From Rhodospirillaceae bacterium (lineage in GTDB: Bacteria; Pseudomonadota; Alphaproteobacteria; UBA6615), in NCBI GenBank assembly GCA_018702955.1, contig JABJEK010000119.1, forward strand, positions 1 through 64,000: a stretch of 64,000 nucleotides of DNA, given 5' to 3'. The notes below the pieces were generated by a model that searched no databases, had not been told where the DNA came from, and saw nothing but the letters and a program-made list of their open reading frames with translations. The stretch's first letter is position 1; each line of letters begins with the position of its first letter. The position numbers and the translations under genes are program-made. Of this stretch, positions 53,184 through 62,340 are shown in pieces.

Positions 53184-54095
53184 TCAGGCCGCCCAGATGG
53201 CGGTGCCGAGACCATGCTCGGTGAAAATCTCAATCAGCAATGAGTGCGCTGCGCGGCCATCCATGATGACCGACGCTTCGACCTCCTTTTCGACTGCATC
53301 GATGCAGGTTTCCACCTTCGGAATCATGCCGCCGCTGATGGTGCCGTCGGCGATCAGCTGGCGGGCGTGATCCACACCCATATCGGCGATCAACTCGCCG
53401 TCCTTGTCCATCACGCCCGTGACGTCGGTCAGCATGAGCAGGCGCGTGGCCTCAAGCGCGGAGGCGATGGCACCTGCGGCGGTGTCTGCGTTGACGTTAT
53501 AGGTCGCGCCGTCGTCACCGATGCCGATTGGGGCGATGACGGGGATGATGTCGGACCGGGTCAGGGTGTTCAGCAGCTCGGGATCAACCCGGGATGGCTC
53601 GCCGACAAAGCCGAGATCGAGAATTTTCTCGATGTTCGAATCTGTTTCACGCCGCGTGCGCCGCAACTTGCGGACGGACATCAGGCCGCCATCCTTGCCC
53701 GACAGGCCAACCGCCCGACCACCCGCGGCATTGATCGCGGACACGATTTGCTTGTTGATCGAACCGGACAAAACCATCTCGACGATTTCGACGGTCGCCT
53801 CGTCGGTCACGCGCAGGCCGTCGATGAACTCGCTCTTGATCTTGAGCCGCTCGAGCATCGCCCCGATCTGGGGTCCGCCTCCATGCACGATGACCGGCTC
53901 GATGCCGACCTGCTTCAGCAGCACGATGTCACGTGCGAATGCGCTCGCGAGCGCGGTATCACCCATGGCGTGGCCGCCATATTTGATGACGAACCGTCGA
54001 CCATTGAACTGGCGCATATAGGGAAGCGCCTCGGCCAGAACACCCGCCTTGGCGAGCAATTCTTCGGGCGGTGGCACGTTGTCTTGAGCCATCAT
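53184..54095 (-). CDS. argB: Acetylglutamate kinase
   Basis: The start at 54095 gives 303 residues; a TTG at 54134 is open but adds a poor extension. Typical ArgB motifs are [47 protein letters not shown] and GKDGGLM. The ATP-binding end region is [12 protein letters not shown], and an EAGxSTVG-like stretch is represented by [16 protein letters not shown]. It phosphorylates N-acetylglutamate in arginine synthesis. The gene is the last of the rpmH-rnpA-yidD-yidC-engB run and lies 60 bases after engB on the minus strand. Confidence 0.95.
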   Translation of the reverse strand: MMAQDNVPPPEELLAKAGVLAEALPYMRQFNGRRFVIKYGGHAMGDTALASAFARDIVLLKQVGIEPVIVHGGGPQIGAMLERLKIKSEFIDGLRVTDEATVEIVEMVLSGSINKQIVSAINAAGGRAVGLSGKDGGLMSVRKLRRTRRETDSNIEKILDLGFVGEPSRVDPELLNTLTRSDIIPVIAPIGIGDDGATYNVNADTAAGAIASALEATRLLMLTDVTGVMDKDGELIADMGVDHARQLIADGTISGGMIPKVETCIDAVEKEVEASVIMDGRAAHSLLIEIFTEHGLGTAIWAA

Positions 54096-54155
54096 GCTAT
54101 CCGTTTGTTTTCGCGGTCTATGCGCGGTTGGCAACCGGCGGGAACTTAGCCCAAT

Positions 54156-54806
54156 TCAACCAGCATTCGCCAGCGTGGCCAAATCTGCCTGTAGCGCGTC
54201 GATTCCGATGCCCTTGCGCGAACTGGTCACGATGGGCTCGGGCAGGGCTGCGGGGTGTTTCTTCATTTCCGTGGCCACCGCCTCGATCAGGCGTGTCAGT
54301 TCCGCCGATTTGGGCTTGTCCGCCTTGGTCAGGACCACCCGATAGACGACCGCCGAGGCGTCGAGCATGGCCATCATCTCGAGGTCACCCTCCTTGATTC
54401 CGCGCCGCGAATCGACCAGCAGACAGAGCCGCTGCAGGTTCGGTCGGCCCCGCAGATAGTCGCGCAAGGTCGTATTCCAGCGGGCGATCTCGGTCTTCGG
54501 CGCGCGGGCATATCCGTAACCGGGTAAATCGACCAGCATCAGGCGGCCGGCGAGGTCGAAAAAATTCAGCTCGCGGGTGCGGCCGGGCGTGTTGCTGGTC
54601 CGGGCCAGAGTCTTGCGGTTGGTCAGCGCATTCAGAAGGCTCGATTTGCCGACATTAGAGCGGCCGGCGAAAGCGATCTCGGGCAGCGATGGCTCGGGCA
54701 AATCAGGCAGGCGTGCAACCCCGCGCACAAAGGAGCATTCCTGCGCGAACAGATGGCGCGCAGCCGCGAGGTCGGCGTCCGTCGCCGCGCTGTTCGGTTC
54801 CGTCAT
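54156..54806 (-). CDS. engB: Ribosome biogenesis GTPase YihA/EngB
   Basis: This 216-residue GTPase has a P-loop (AFAGRSNVGKSSLLNALTN), the G2 threonine in SNTPGRTRELNFF, G3 DLPGYGYA and G4 TKADK, followed by the G5-like SSRKGIG near the C-terminus. It is essential for late large ribosomal subunit assembly in several bacteria. The start (ATG at 54806) lies 13 bases after the yidC stop on the minus strand. The short N-terminal extension is usual. Confidence 0.95.
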   Translation of the reverse strand: MTEPNSAATDADLAAARHLFAQECSFVRGVARLPDLPEPSLPEIAFAGRSNVGKSSLLNALTNRKTLARTSNTPGRTRELNFFDLAGRLMLVDLPGYGYARAPKTEIARWNTTLRDYLRGRPNLQRLCLLVDSRRGIKEGDLEMMAMLDASAVVYRVVLTKADKPKSAELTRLIEAVATEMKKHPAALPEPIVTSSRKGIGIDALQADLATLANAG

Positions 54807-54819
54807 GGTGCCGGGATCG

Positions 54820-56565
54820 TCAGGTGGATTTCCCGCCGCCGACCTTGACGCCCATGCGCCGCATGATGACGTATTGCTGGGTGATCGAGAGCAGGTTGTT
54901 CCAGGTCCAGTAAATCACCAAACCGACCGGGAAGTTGGCCAGGAAGATGGTGAAGAATACCGGCATGAGCAGGAAGATCTTGGCCTGGACCGGGTCCGCC
55001 GGTGCCGGGTTGAGCTTCTGCTGCAGGAACATGGTGATGCCCATCAGGATCGGCCAGACGCCCAGCGCGAGCCCAAAGGGCGGGTCCCAGGGGACAGCGC
55101 CGAACAAGGTAATGATGTTCAGCGGGTCGGGTGCGGACAGGTCCTTCACCCAGCCGAAGAATGGTGCGTGGCGCATCTCGATGGAGATGAACAGCACCTT
55201 GTAGAGCGCGAAGAAAACCGGAATCTGAAGCGCGATGGGCAGGCAACCCGAGACGGGATTGACCTTCTCGCGCTTGTACAACGCCATCAGCTCACGTTGC
55301 ATACCCGGCTTGTCGTCAGCGAATTTCTCGCGCATCTCCGTCATCTTCGGCTGCAGCGCCTTCATGGCACTCATCGACTTGTAGGATTTGTTGGCGAGCG
55401 GGAAGAAGAACAGCTTGATGATGACCGTCACCAGCAGGATCGCCAGGCCGAAGTTGCCCAGGAAATCGGCGAAGAAAATGATGACGTCGAGCAACGGCTT
55501 GGTGAGGAAGAAGAACCAGCCGAAATCGATCGACATCTCGAATCGCTCGATCCCCAGATTGTCGCGATACTCGGTCAGGGTATTGAATACCTTGGCGCCG
55601 GCGAAGAAGCGACTGGTGACCTCGGCAAGCTCGCCCGGTGCCAGCGCGATCGCGTTGCCCCGGTAGTCGGTCTGATAGAGGTTGGCGCCGGTGCCCGTGG
55701 TGTCGAAGAGGAAGCGCGCATCAACTTGCGTGTCCTGATCCGGGATCAGGGCGGTCAGCCAGTAGATATCGGTGAACCCGAGCCAGCCGCCTTCGGACTC
55801 GAACGTTTGTGGGGTCTCGGGCTCGTCCTCGAGATCGTCATAGTCGATCTCGTGCAGCGTATCGCCGAGGATACCGATCGGGCCTTCGTGCAGGATGAAG
55901 AAGCCGAGTGTATCTGGCTCGTTGACCCGGGTGATGCGGCCGAACTGGCTGACATTGACGGGTGCCACGCCGGTGTTCTGAATCCGGTCGGTCACGGTGA
56001 ACATGAAATGGTCGTCGACAGCGACGGTGCGCGTGAGCACCAGCCCGTCATCGGTGCGCGCCGTCAGGACCACGGGGGAGTCCGGCGTGAGTTCGTTCTG
56101 ATTGGCCGTCCAGAGGGTCTGCCCGCCGCCCGACACCGAGCCGTTGCCGGTCAGCCAGCCGAACTCGGCAAAATAGGGGTCCTCGGAGCCGCGCGGCGAT
56201 AGCAGCTTGATCAGCTTGCTGTCTGGCTCGATCGTGTCGCGATACTCACGCAAGGTCAGGTCATCGAACCGGCCGCCGACCAGATTGATTGTCCCGCTGA
56301 GGGCGGGTGTGTTGATCGTGATTCTGGCCGTGTCGGCGATGACCTCGTCGCGTGAGCGTGGTTCGGCGGCAACAGCAGCCTGCGTGCCCGTGGCTGACGG
56401 TACCGACGGGACACCAATAGTGTTGGGGTCACGCCCGGCCGCCTGCTCCTGGCGTTCCAGTTCGGCCTGCTTTTCAGCCTGTTGCGGCTGCTCGACGAAG
56501 GTCTGCCAACCGAGAAGGATGGCGAGCGACAGCGCGATCGCGAGGATTAGGTTTTTTGTGTCCAT
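54820..56565 (-). CDS. yidC: Membrane protein insertase YidC
   Basis: This 581-residue protein is of the Gram-negative YidC type. An N-terminal membrane anchor (MDTKNLILAIALSLAILLGW) is followed by a large periplasmic domain (residues about 30-350) beginning with an Ala- and Glu-rich linker. The conserved five-helix insertase core then starts near 365: YKSMSAMKALQPKM, then MALYKREKVNPVSGCLPIAL, the cytoplasmic helical hairpin. It inserts inner membrane proteins, with or without Sec. It lies between yidD (6 bases) and engB (13 bases) in a conserved operon. Confidence 0.96.
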   Translation of the reverse strand: MDTKNLILAIALSLAILLGWQTFVEQPQQAEKQAELERQEQAAGRDPNTIGVPSVPSATGTQAAVAAEPRSRDEVIADTARITINTPALSGTINLVGGRFDDLTLREYRDTIEPDSKLIKLLSPRGSEDPYFAEFGWLTGNGSVSGGGQTLWTANQNELTPDSPVVLTARTDDGLVLTRTVAVDDHFMFTVTDRIQNTGVAPVNVSQFGRITRVNEPDTLGFFILHEGPIGILGDTLHEIDYDDLEDEPETPQTFESEGGWLGFTDIYWLTALIPDQDTQVDARFLFDTTGTGANLYQTDYRGNAIALAPGELAEVTSRFFAGAKVFNTLTEYRDNLGIERFEMSIDFGWFFFLTKPLLDVIIFFADFLGNFGLAILLVTVIIKLFFFPLANKSYKSMSAMKALQPKMTEMREKFADDKPGMQRELMALYKREKVNPVSGCLPIALQIPVFFALYKVLFISIEMRHAPFFGWVKDLSAPDPLNIITLFGAVPWDPPFGLALGVWPILMGITMFLQQKLNPAPADPVQAKIFLLMPVFFTIFLANFPVGLVIYWTWNNLLSITQQYVIMRRMGVKVGGGKST

Positions 56566-56571
56566 CTGCGC

Positions 56572-56883
56572 CTAGCTCCGCGGCGTGGGCATGGCTGTGC
56601 CATGCGGGGTGTGGTCGTGTTCGATGTGGCCATGTTCGGCACAGGCATGTGCCCCCGGAACGGGGTCGTAACCGGCACCGCCCCATGGGTTGCAACTGAG
56701 GATACGTCGGGTGGCGAGCCAGCTACCGCGCACGGCCCCGTGGCGCGAAAGCGCCTCGGCGGCATAATGAGAGCAGCTCGGCTGATATCGGCAATTGGCA
56801 CCAAGGACAGGCGCCAGAACCCATTGCCAGGCCAGGATCAGGCCCTTTAGCAATAGCACCAGAAGATGTGAAACGAATTTCAT
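56572..56883 (-). CDS. yidD: Membrane protein insertion efficiency factor YidD
   Basis: This 103-residue protein has the YidD core CRYQPSCSHYAAEALSRHGAV and LATRRILSCNPWGGAGYDPVP, with the conserved cysteines. A short amphipathic or membrane-dipping N-terminus precedes it. It helps insert membrane proteins together with YidC, encoded next. The C-terminus has a His-rich tail (HACAEHGHIEHDHTPH) that is unusual in the core family and could bind metal. The stop of rnpA and the start of yidD overlap by one base. Confidence 0.93.
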   Translation of the reverse strand: MKFVSHLLVLLLKGLILAWQWVLAPVLGANCRYQPSCSHYAAEALSRHGAVRGSWLATRRILSCNPWGGAGYDPVPGAHACAEHGHIEHDHTPHGTAMPTPRS

Positions 56884-57305
56884 CAGGCTTGGTTTCCCTT
56901 GTCGCGCACCAGTGCGTCACAGCGGTCCAGGGCCGTGACGAGATCGTCCCGCAGGGCGGCGTAGTTCCGCGCGCCGGTGGTCGCGCGCGCGATCAGAACA
57001 TAGTCCAGATCCGGGCGGGCCCGGGCCGGGATAATCTCGCGGACAGCGGCCCGCAGGCGGCGTCGTGCCCGATTTCGCACCACGGCGTTGCCGATCTTGC
57101 GTGTGGCGGTGAAGCCGACACGGATTGTGCCCGCGCGCATTTCGGCACCGTCAGGGATGGGTGCGGTCTGGAGCACGAGGCCGGGCGCCGCCCAGCGGCG
57201 TTTCGCAGCGGCGATACGCAAAAAGTCGCGACGTTTCGGCAAGCGCGCGATCAACGGGACCGTGTGGCTGGCCGAATCCGGCGTTGTTGCCTCCGCCGTC
57301 GTCAT
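56883..57305 (-). CDS. rnpA: Ribonuclease P protein component
   Basis: The start at 57305 gives 140 residues; the frame is open further upstream through the rpmH gene but without family sequence. The core has PKRRDFLRIAAAKRR and the RNA-binding signature TATRKIGNAVVRNRARRRLR, then the end VLIARATTGARNY. It assists the RNase P RNA in tRNA 5' maturation. It follows rpmH by 56 bases and overlaps yidD by one base. The exact start is uncertain by several residues, because the N-terminal 15 are not conserved. Confidence 0.92.
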   Translation of the reverse strand: MTTAEATTPDSASHTVPLIARLPKRRDFLRIAAAKRRWAAPGLVLQTAPIPDGAEMRAGTIRVGFTATRKIGNAVVRNRARRRLRAAVREIIPARARPDLDYVLIARATTGARNYAALRDDLVTALDRCDALVRDKGNQA

Positions 57306-57361
57306 GAGTTCATCAATCCCGGTGCTCGTACCCGCGCGGCTTGAACCGCGCACGGCACTGT

Positions 57362-57496
57362 TCAGGCACTCAGCTTTTTGCGGCCTCGCGCACGCCGACG
57401 CGCCAAAACACGTCGCCCACCCACGGTCTTCATGCGGGAACGAAATCCATGGCGGCGCTTGCGCACCAGATTGCTCGGTTGAAATGTCCGCTTCAC
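57362..57496 (-). CDS. rpmH: Large ribosomal subunit protein bL34, GTG start
   Basis: This 44-residue, highly basic protein is identical in plan to bL34. It begins [19 protein letters not shown] and ends in the Arg/Lys-rich tail [11 protein letters not shown]. The start codon is GTG at 57496, where most relatives have ATG; GGAG lies 8 bases upstream. It is the first gene of the operon that continues with rnpA. It is included in a longer open frame whose upstream part crosses the promoter and is not protein-like. Confidence 0.96.
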   Translation of the reverse strand: MKRTFQPSNLVRKRRHGFRSRMKTVGGRRVLARRRARGRKKLSA

Positions 57497-57538
57497 GCGA
57501 ATTCTCCATTGCCTGTAAGGCCTTGCAAGTCGGCGCGC

Positions 57539-57567
57539 TGTATACGTTTTCGGCAGATGGAAGTCAA
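57539..57567 (-). promoter_or_regulatory. Sigma70-type promoter of the rpmH-rnpA-yidD-yidC-engB-argB operon
   Basis: Read on the minus strand, TTGACT (57567-57562) is followed after exactly 17 bases by TATACA (57544-57539). Transcription would begin near 57532, giving a leader of about 36 bases before the rpmH GTG. Both hexamers have five of six consensus bases, making this the best promoter match in the window. Confidence 0.8.
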
Positions 57568-57673
57568 CGCACCCTCGCGGTGTTAACAGAGCATACCAGG
57601 TCACGCATTGGTGAATGGTTGAGGCTGCCACGATGCACCAAGTAGTTTCGCAACGAACAAGGATAAGAACGCG

Positions 57674-58438
57674 ATGAACGAATCCACCACGTCCAAGCCG
57701 GGCAAGGCGTCCTTCCAGACGATTCTGGTGCGCAGAATTCTGCCGATTGCTGTCCTGATCGCCGGTTTTGTGGCCTTTTTTGCGCTTGATCTGAACCGTT
57801 TCGTTTCGCTAGACGCCCTCAAGGAAAACCGCGAAACCCTGCGCATGCTGGTCAGCGACAACGGAATTGTAGCGATTCTGGTGTTTGCGGCGATTTATGC
57901 CGCCGTCACTGCCTTCTCTTTGCCCGGTGGGGCGATCATGACCCTCACCGGCGGTTTTTTGTTTGGCTGGGTCGGTGGCGGTCTGATTGTAGTGGTGGGG
58001 GCGACCGTCGGCGCCACCGCATTGTTCCTGATTGCCCGGACAGCACTTGGCGACGTGCTGCACGCCAAGGCCGGGCCGTTCGTGTCGAAGATGGAGGACG
58101 GGTTTCGTCAGAACGCGCTCAGCTATCTTCTTGTCTTGCGTCTGATCCCGTTATTTCCGTTCTGGCTGGTCAATCTGGTGCCGGCCTTTCTGGGGGTCTC
58201 GACCACGACCTATATCGTGGGCACTTTCATTGGCATCATTCCGGGCACCTTCGTCTATGCGTCGGTCGGTAATGGCCTGGGCGCACTGATCGACGCCGGG
58301 CAGGATCCCGATCTGGGCATAATTTTCCGGCCCGAAATTTTGGGACCCCTGATTGGCCTGGCGGTGCTCGCCCTGTTGCCGGTGATCTATAAGCGGCTCC
58401 AGGCTCGCAAGAACCGATCTCCCTCCACGGCGTCCTAG
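57674..58438 (+). CDS. TVP38/TMEM64 (DedA-related) membrane protein
   Basis: This 254-residue inner membrane protein has about six hydrophobic segments. The family's core is visible in [20 protein letters not shown], the re-entrant region, and in [20 protein letters not shown] followed by [19 protein letters not shown]. Members of the TVP38/DedA group include proteins that move lipids across membranes. The next gene on the strand is a flavin oxidoreductase, a pairing known in other proteobacteria, sometimes as a fused protein. It is divergent to rpmH, with 177 bases between starts. Confidence 0.9.
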   Translation: MNESTTSKPGKASFQTILVRRILPIAVLIAGFVAFFALDLNRFVSLDALKENRETLRMLVSDNGIVAILVFAAIYAAVTAFSLPGGAIMTLTGGFLFGWVGGGLIVVVGATVGATALFLIARTALGDVLHAKAGPFVSKMEDGFRQNALSYLLVLRLIPLFPFWLVNLVPAFLGVSTTTYIVGTFIGIIPGTFVYASVGNGLGALIDAGQDPDLGIIFRPEILGPLIGLAVLALLPVIYKRLQARKNRSPSTAS

Positions 58439-58486
58439 TCGACCTCTGAACGTCCTCCCCCCTGAATTGCAGATATTGGTGTTGTC

Positions 58487-59917
58487 ATGAATGAAACACG
58501 ACAAGTGGATTTATGTGTGATCGGTGCCGGTTCGGGCGGATTATCCGTTGCGGCCGGCGCGGTGCAGATGGGTGCCAGCGTGGCCCTTTTCGAACGCGGC
58601 AAGATGGGCGGGGATTGTCTGAATTATGGCTGCGTGCCGTCCAAGGCTTTGCTGGCGGCCGGTCACGCCGCCGCGCATTACGGCCACACCAGCCAGTTCG
58701 GGGTGAACGGAAAAGGGGCGGACATCGATTTCGCGGCCGTCAACGATCATGTCCAGGGTGTCATTTCCGGAATTGCACCCCATGACAGTGTCGAGCGGTT
58801 CGAAGACCTCGGCGTTGAAGTGTTCCAGGAGGGTGCGAAATTCATGGGCCCCCGTGAGGTGATTGGTGAGAACGGCACCCGCGTTCGTGCGCGGCGCTTT
58901 GTCGTTGCGACGGGTTCGTCGCCCGCCGTGCCACCGATCCCGGGTCTCGACCAGGTCAGCTATCTGACGAATGAGACTGTTTTTGGATTGCGTGAACGCC
59001 CCAGTCATCTGATCGTCGTCGGCGGTGGCCCGATTGGCCTTGAGATGGCTCAGGCCCACCGCCAGTTGGGATCAAAGGTCACGGTGCTGGAGGCGTTCCA
59101 GGTGATGGGCCCCGATGATCGCGACCTGGTCGCCGTTGTCCGCGCACGCCTGGTGGTCGAAGGCATCGATATTCACGAAGACACGAAAGTCGTCGAGGTG
59201 AAGGCCGCGCCCGACGGGGTTGCGGTAGTTTGCGAGCATGATGACCGAAGCTTCGAAGTCGCAGGCAGTCATATTCTTATCGCGGTCGGCCGGTCGCCCA
59301 ACCTGTCCAGTCTCGATCTCGAGACCGCGGGTGTGAAATTCGATCAGCGCGGCATCGATGTGGATGCGCGTTTTCGTACCACCAACAAACGCGTGTTCGC
59401 CGTCGGCGACGTCGCCGGGCGTTACCAGTTCACGCATATCGCCGGGTATCACGCCGGCATTGTTATCCGGAATGTGTTGTTCCGGATGCCGGCCAAGGTG
59501 AATTACGACGCCGTGCCCTGGGTGACCTACACCGATCCGGAACTGGCGAATGTGGGGCTGACCGAAGCGGCAGCGCGGGAGATTCATGGCGACGATGTTC
59601 GCATCGTTACGGCCGCCTTCGAGGAGAATGATCGGGCCCGCACCGAGCATCGCACCGACGGCATGGTGAAGGCCGTGGTGGGCCCCAAGGGACGGATTCT
59701 GGGCGCAGGGATTGTCGGGTATCACGCAGGTGAACTGATCCAGCCCTGGATTCTGGCGATCTCCCAGAAACTCAAGATCGGCGCGATGGCGCAGATGATC
59801 GCGCCTTATCCGACTCTGGGTGAGATCAACAAGCGAGCGGCGGGCGCCTACTACACCCCGTCGCTGTTTTCGAACCGTACGCGCAAAATTGTGCGGCTGT
59901 TGGCGAAGCTCGGATAG
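58487..59917 (+). CDS. MerA-like pyridine nucleotide-disulfide oxidoreductase
   Basis: This 476-residue flavoprotein has the FAD motif GAGSGGLSVAAGA, and the redox disulfide is in GGDCLNYGCVPSKALL. The NAD(P) site follows in VVGGGPIGLEMAQAHRQLG, and the second FAD motif in RVFAVGDVAGRYQFTHIAGY. The C-terminal catalytic element, usually HPTxxE with a His-Glu pair, reads YPTLGE here, so the His is replaced by Tyr, a change also seen in mercuric reductases. No N-terminal metal-binding domain and no C-terminal Cys pair are present, so mercury reduction is not implied. It is 48 bases downstream of the TVP38-like gene, probably co-transcribed. Confidence 0.9.
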   Translation: MNETRQVDLCVIGAGSGGLSVAAGAVQMGASVALFERGKMGGDCLNYGCVPSKALLAAGHAAAHYGHTSQFGVNGKGADIDFAAVNDHVQGVISGIAPHDSVERFEDLGVEVFQEGAKFMGPREVIGENGTRVRARRFVVATGSSPAVPPIPGLDQVSYLTNETVFGLRERPSHLIVVGGGPIGLEMAQAHRQLGSKVTVLEAFQVMGPDDRDLVAVVRARLVVEGIDIHEDTKVVEVKAAPDGVAVVCEHDDRSFEVAGSHILIAVGRSPNLSSLDLETAGVKFDQRGIDVDARFRTTNKRVFAVGDVAGRYQFTHIAGYHAGIVIRNVLFRMPAKVNYDAVPWVTYTDPELANVGLTEAAAREIHGDDVRIVTAAFEENDRARTEHRTDGMVKAVVGPKGRILGAGIVGYHAGELIQPWILAISQKLKIGAMAQMIAPYPTLGEINKRAAGAYYTPSLFSNRTRKIVRLLAKLG

Positions 59918-59974
59918 CACCGGGCTCGGCGTGACTGACCGCATCGGCCGATTTCTGCTACACATGCGCGCGTT

Positions 59975-61393
59975 ATGATACGGTCGCGGAAATTCTCTCT
60001 CCCACCTTTTGCGCGGTCGCTGTCGGCTCGTCTGCTGGTGTTGACGATTGTGTTCGTCATGCTCGCCGAGGTGCTGATCTATGCGCCGTCGGTATCCAAC
60101 TTCCGGATCAACTGGCTGAAGGATCAGGCGGAGTCAGCGCATATCGCCGTTTTGGCGCTTGAGGCGGCGCCCGCCGAGTTGATTAGCGAAGACCTCAAGG
60201 CCCAACTCCTGTCACGCGCGGGCGCCTATGCCGTCGCGCTTATTCGCGCCGACCGGCGGTTGCTTCTCTATACGGGCCCGCCGCCGCCTGTCGATGTCAC
60301 GGTGAACCTGGCGGATGGCTCGCTGTTCGGGGATATCGGTGATGCGTTTGCGACCATGTCCCGGACTGGTGATCCCACACTGCGCCTGATCAGCCCCACC
60401 GAACAGGACCCCGACCTCGAAGTCGAGGTGGTGCTCAACGAGGCTCATCTGCGCACGGAGATGATGCTTTACTCGCGGAATATTCTTCTTCTCTCGGTCG
60501 TCATATCACTGATCACCGGATTGCTTCTGTACTTGTCGCTCCAGTGGCTCATGGTGCGGCCGATGCGCCGGATTACCGAGGACATCACCCGGTTCTCACA
60601 AGACCCGAAGGACTCTTCCATCGGCGTTAACGTGACCCGCCGTACGGATGAAATCGGTGTCGCACAAACGGTGCTGGCGGAAATGCAGAAGGACTTGCGC
60701 GGCGCGCTTCGTCAGCAGGAGCATCTCGCGGCACTCGGGTCGGCCGTGAGCAAGATCAATCATGATTTACGGGGAATCCTGTCGACCGCCGTGCTGCTGT
60801 CCGACCGACTGTCCGGCGTCGATAACCCGGAGGTCAAACGGGTCGCGAGCCCTCTTATTCAGGCCATCGATCGCGCCATCAATCTCTGCACCCGCACGCT
60901 CAACTATGCGCGTGATGAAGGTCCGGAGCTGACCCGGACGCGCTTTCGCCTGCACGAACTCATCGGCGAAGTTGCATCCGATCTTGCGGTGCTGGCCGAG
61001 AATGAGCGTACGGATCCAGGTTCCGGCCCGCAGGTGATCAACGAGGTGCCCGCCGACACGATTGTCGAAGCCGACCGTGACCAGATTTATCGGGTGTTCT
61101 CGAACCTCGGCCGCAACGCGTTCGAGGCGGGTGCGCGCCGGGTGACTATATCGATCGGCCGGCCGGACGGGGCGGAATTGATTGTCGAGACGGCCGACAA
61201 TGGCCCGGGGTTGGCCCATGCGGCGCGCGACAGCCTGTTCAAGCCGTTCAAGGGATCGGCGCGCCAGGGCGGTACGGGCCTGGGGCTGGTGATCGCCCGG
61301 GACGTGATGCAAGCCCATGGCGGCGACCTTGAACTCGCGGCATCGGGCGACGACGGCACGGTCTTTCGCCTGACCTTCAGGGCAGCGGATTAG
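59975..61393 (+). CDS. Orphan sensor histidine kinase with HAMP domain
   Basis: This 472-residue kinase has one membrane helix near residues 18-38 and another near 165-188, enclosing a small periplasmic domain. A HAMP region follows (about 190-245, with the RPMRRITEDITRF start). The H-box region contains LAALGSAVSKINHDLRGIL with the phosphoryl-accepting His (around residue 266). The ATPase domain has NLGRNAFEAGA (N-box), DNGPGL (G1) and GGTGLGL (G2). It should sense a periplasmic signal. No response regulator gene is adjacent; the flanking genes are unrelated. A terminator follows the stop. Confidence 0.92.
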   Translation: MIRSRKFSLPPFARSLSARLLVLTIVFVMLAEVLIYAPSVSNFRINWLKDQAESAHIAVLALEAAPAELISEDLKAQLLSRAGAYAVALIRADRRLLLYTGPPPPVDVTVNLADGSLFGDIGDAFATMSRTGDPTLRLISPTEQDPDLEVEVVLNEAHLRTEMMLYSRNILLLSVVISLITGLLLYLSLQWLMVRPMRRITEDITRFSQDPKDSSIGVNVTRRTDEIGVAQTVLAEMQKDLRGALRQQEHLAALGSAVSKINHDLRGILSTAVLLSDRLSGVDNPEVKRVASPLIQAIDRAINLCTRTLNYARDEGPELTRTRFRLHELIGEVASDLAVLAENERTDPGSGPQVINEVPADTIVEADRDQIYRVFSNLGRNAFEAGARRVTISIGRPDGAELIVETADNGPGLAHAARDSLFKPFKGSARQGGTGLGLVIARDVMQAHGGDLELAASGDDGTVFRLTFRAAD

Positions 61394-61398
61394 GCGCG

Positions 61399-61441
61399 AA
61401 CCCGGCGCGCCCTCAAATCGGCGTGAGCCGGGTTTCGTTTT
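61399..61441 (+). terminator. Intrinsic terminator after the histidine kinase
   Basis: AACCCGGC (61399-61406) pairs with GCCGGGTT (61427-61434) over a 20-base loop, followed by TCGTTTT. The stem includes a GTG that could serve as an upstream start for the next gene, which favours the ATG at 61468 as the real start. Confidence 0.6.
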
Positions 61442-61467
61442 GGGGCGCGCGAACCAACTTATCGAGC

Positions 61468-62331
61468 ATGGATGTATCACTGACCCGCGCGCACGCGCCG
61501 TATCGTCTGTTTGCAACCTTGCTGGGTGCCGCATTTCTGCTCGCGCTGCTGGCCACACCGGGCATGGCAGCCCCCAAATCCAAACTCTGGCCGCGCTGGT
61601 CGGCGCATGATTCGGCGTCGACGGCGATCGTCGATCACGGCGACTGGACGCGTCTCCTGCAGGCCTATACCCGCCCGTCGGACGATGGCGTGGTCCGGTT
61701 CGACTATGCCGGGCTCGCCGCAACCGACCGGGCGGCGCTGGATGGCTATGTCGCGCGGCTGACCGCGGTCCCGGTCAGCGGCCTCAACCGCGACGAACAG
61801 CTGGCCTACTGGATCAATCTCTACAACGCGCTGACCGTGCAGGTGGTGCTCGATCATTATCCGGTGAGTTCGATCCTCAAGATCGGTATTTCGCCGGGCC
61901 TTTTCTCGATCGGCCCCTGGGGCAAGAAGCTGGTCTCGGTCGACGGCGAAGACATTTCGCTCGATGATATCGAGCATCGCATCCTGCGCCCGATCTGGCA
62001 GGACCCGCGTATTCACTATGCAGTCAATTGTGCCTCGATCGGCTGCCCGAACCTGATCGATACCGCCTATACGGCGGATCGGGTGGACGTATTGCTGGAG
62101 GCGAACGCAATCGCCTATGTGAACCATCCGCGCGGCGCGGAACTGCGCGGCGGCGCGCTTTCGGTTTCGAGCATCTACGACTGGTTCCAGGAGGATTTTG
62201 GCGGTTCGGAGACCGGTGTGCTGGCGCATCTGCGCAAATATGCCCGCCCCGAACTGCTGCGTGACCTCAAGCTCGTGTTCGAAATCGACAGCTACGACTA
62301 TGACTGGTCCCTGAACGAAGCCGGCAGTTAG
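61468..62331 (+). CDS. DUF547 domain protein, secreted
   Basis: The ATG at 61468 gives 287 residues; an upstream GTG at 61423 lies inside a terminator stem. A signal peptide occupies about residues 1-37 and ends at a Gly-Met-Ala-Ala site. The DUF547 core includes YWINLYNALTVQVVLDHYPV, IHYAVNCASIGCPNL, a pair of conserved cysteines, and IYDWFQEDFG. DUF547 proteins are widespread in bacteria and plants, with unknown catalytic role; a papain-like or thiol function has been suggested from the Cys/His set. It is convergent with rlmI, whose stop lies 9 bases away. Confidence 0.88.
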   Translation: MDVSLTRAHAPYRLFATLLGAAFLLALLATPGMAAPKSKLWPRWSAHDSASTAIVDHGDWTRLLQAYTRPSDDGVVRFDYAGLAATDRAALDGYVARLTAVPVSGLNRDEQLAYWINLYNALTVQVVLDHYPVSSILKIGISPGLFSIGPWGKKLVSVDGEDISLDDIEHRILRPIWQDPRIHYAVNCASIGCPNLIDTAYTADRVDVLLEANAIAYVNHPRGAELRGGALSVSSIYDWFQEDFGGSETGVLAHLRKYARPELLRDLKLVFEIDSYDYDWSLNEAGS

Positions 62332-62340
62332 GTCGCCGCG

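Noticed and set aside
53176..53193. GGCGGC/GCCGCC inverted repeat between the c-di-GMP cassette and argB
   Set aside because: It overlaps the argB stop, has a short stem and no T-run, so it is as likely to be chance in GC-rich DNA as a terminator.
54577..56202. A 541-residue open frame opposite engB and yidC
   Set aside because: Shadow frame of conserved genes, without a ribosome site or domain.
57497..57673. Chromosome origin near rpmH
   Set aside because: In some bacteria dnaA and oriC lie by rpmH, but no dnaA gene or cluster of DnaA boxes is visible here.
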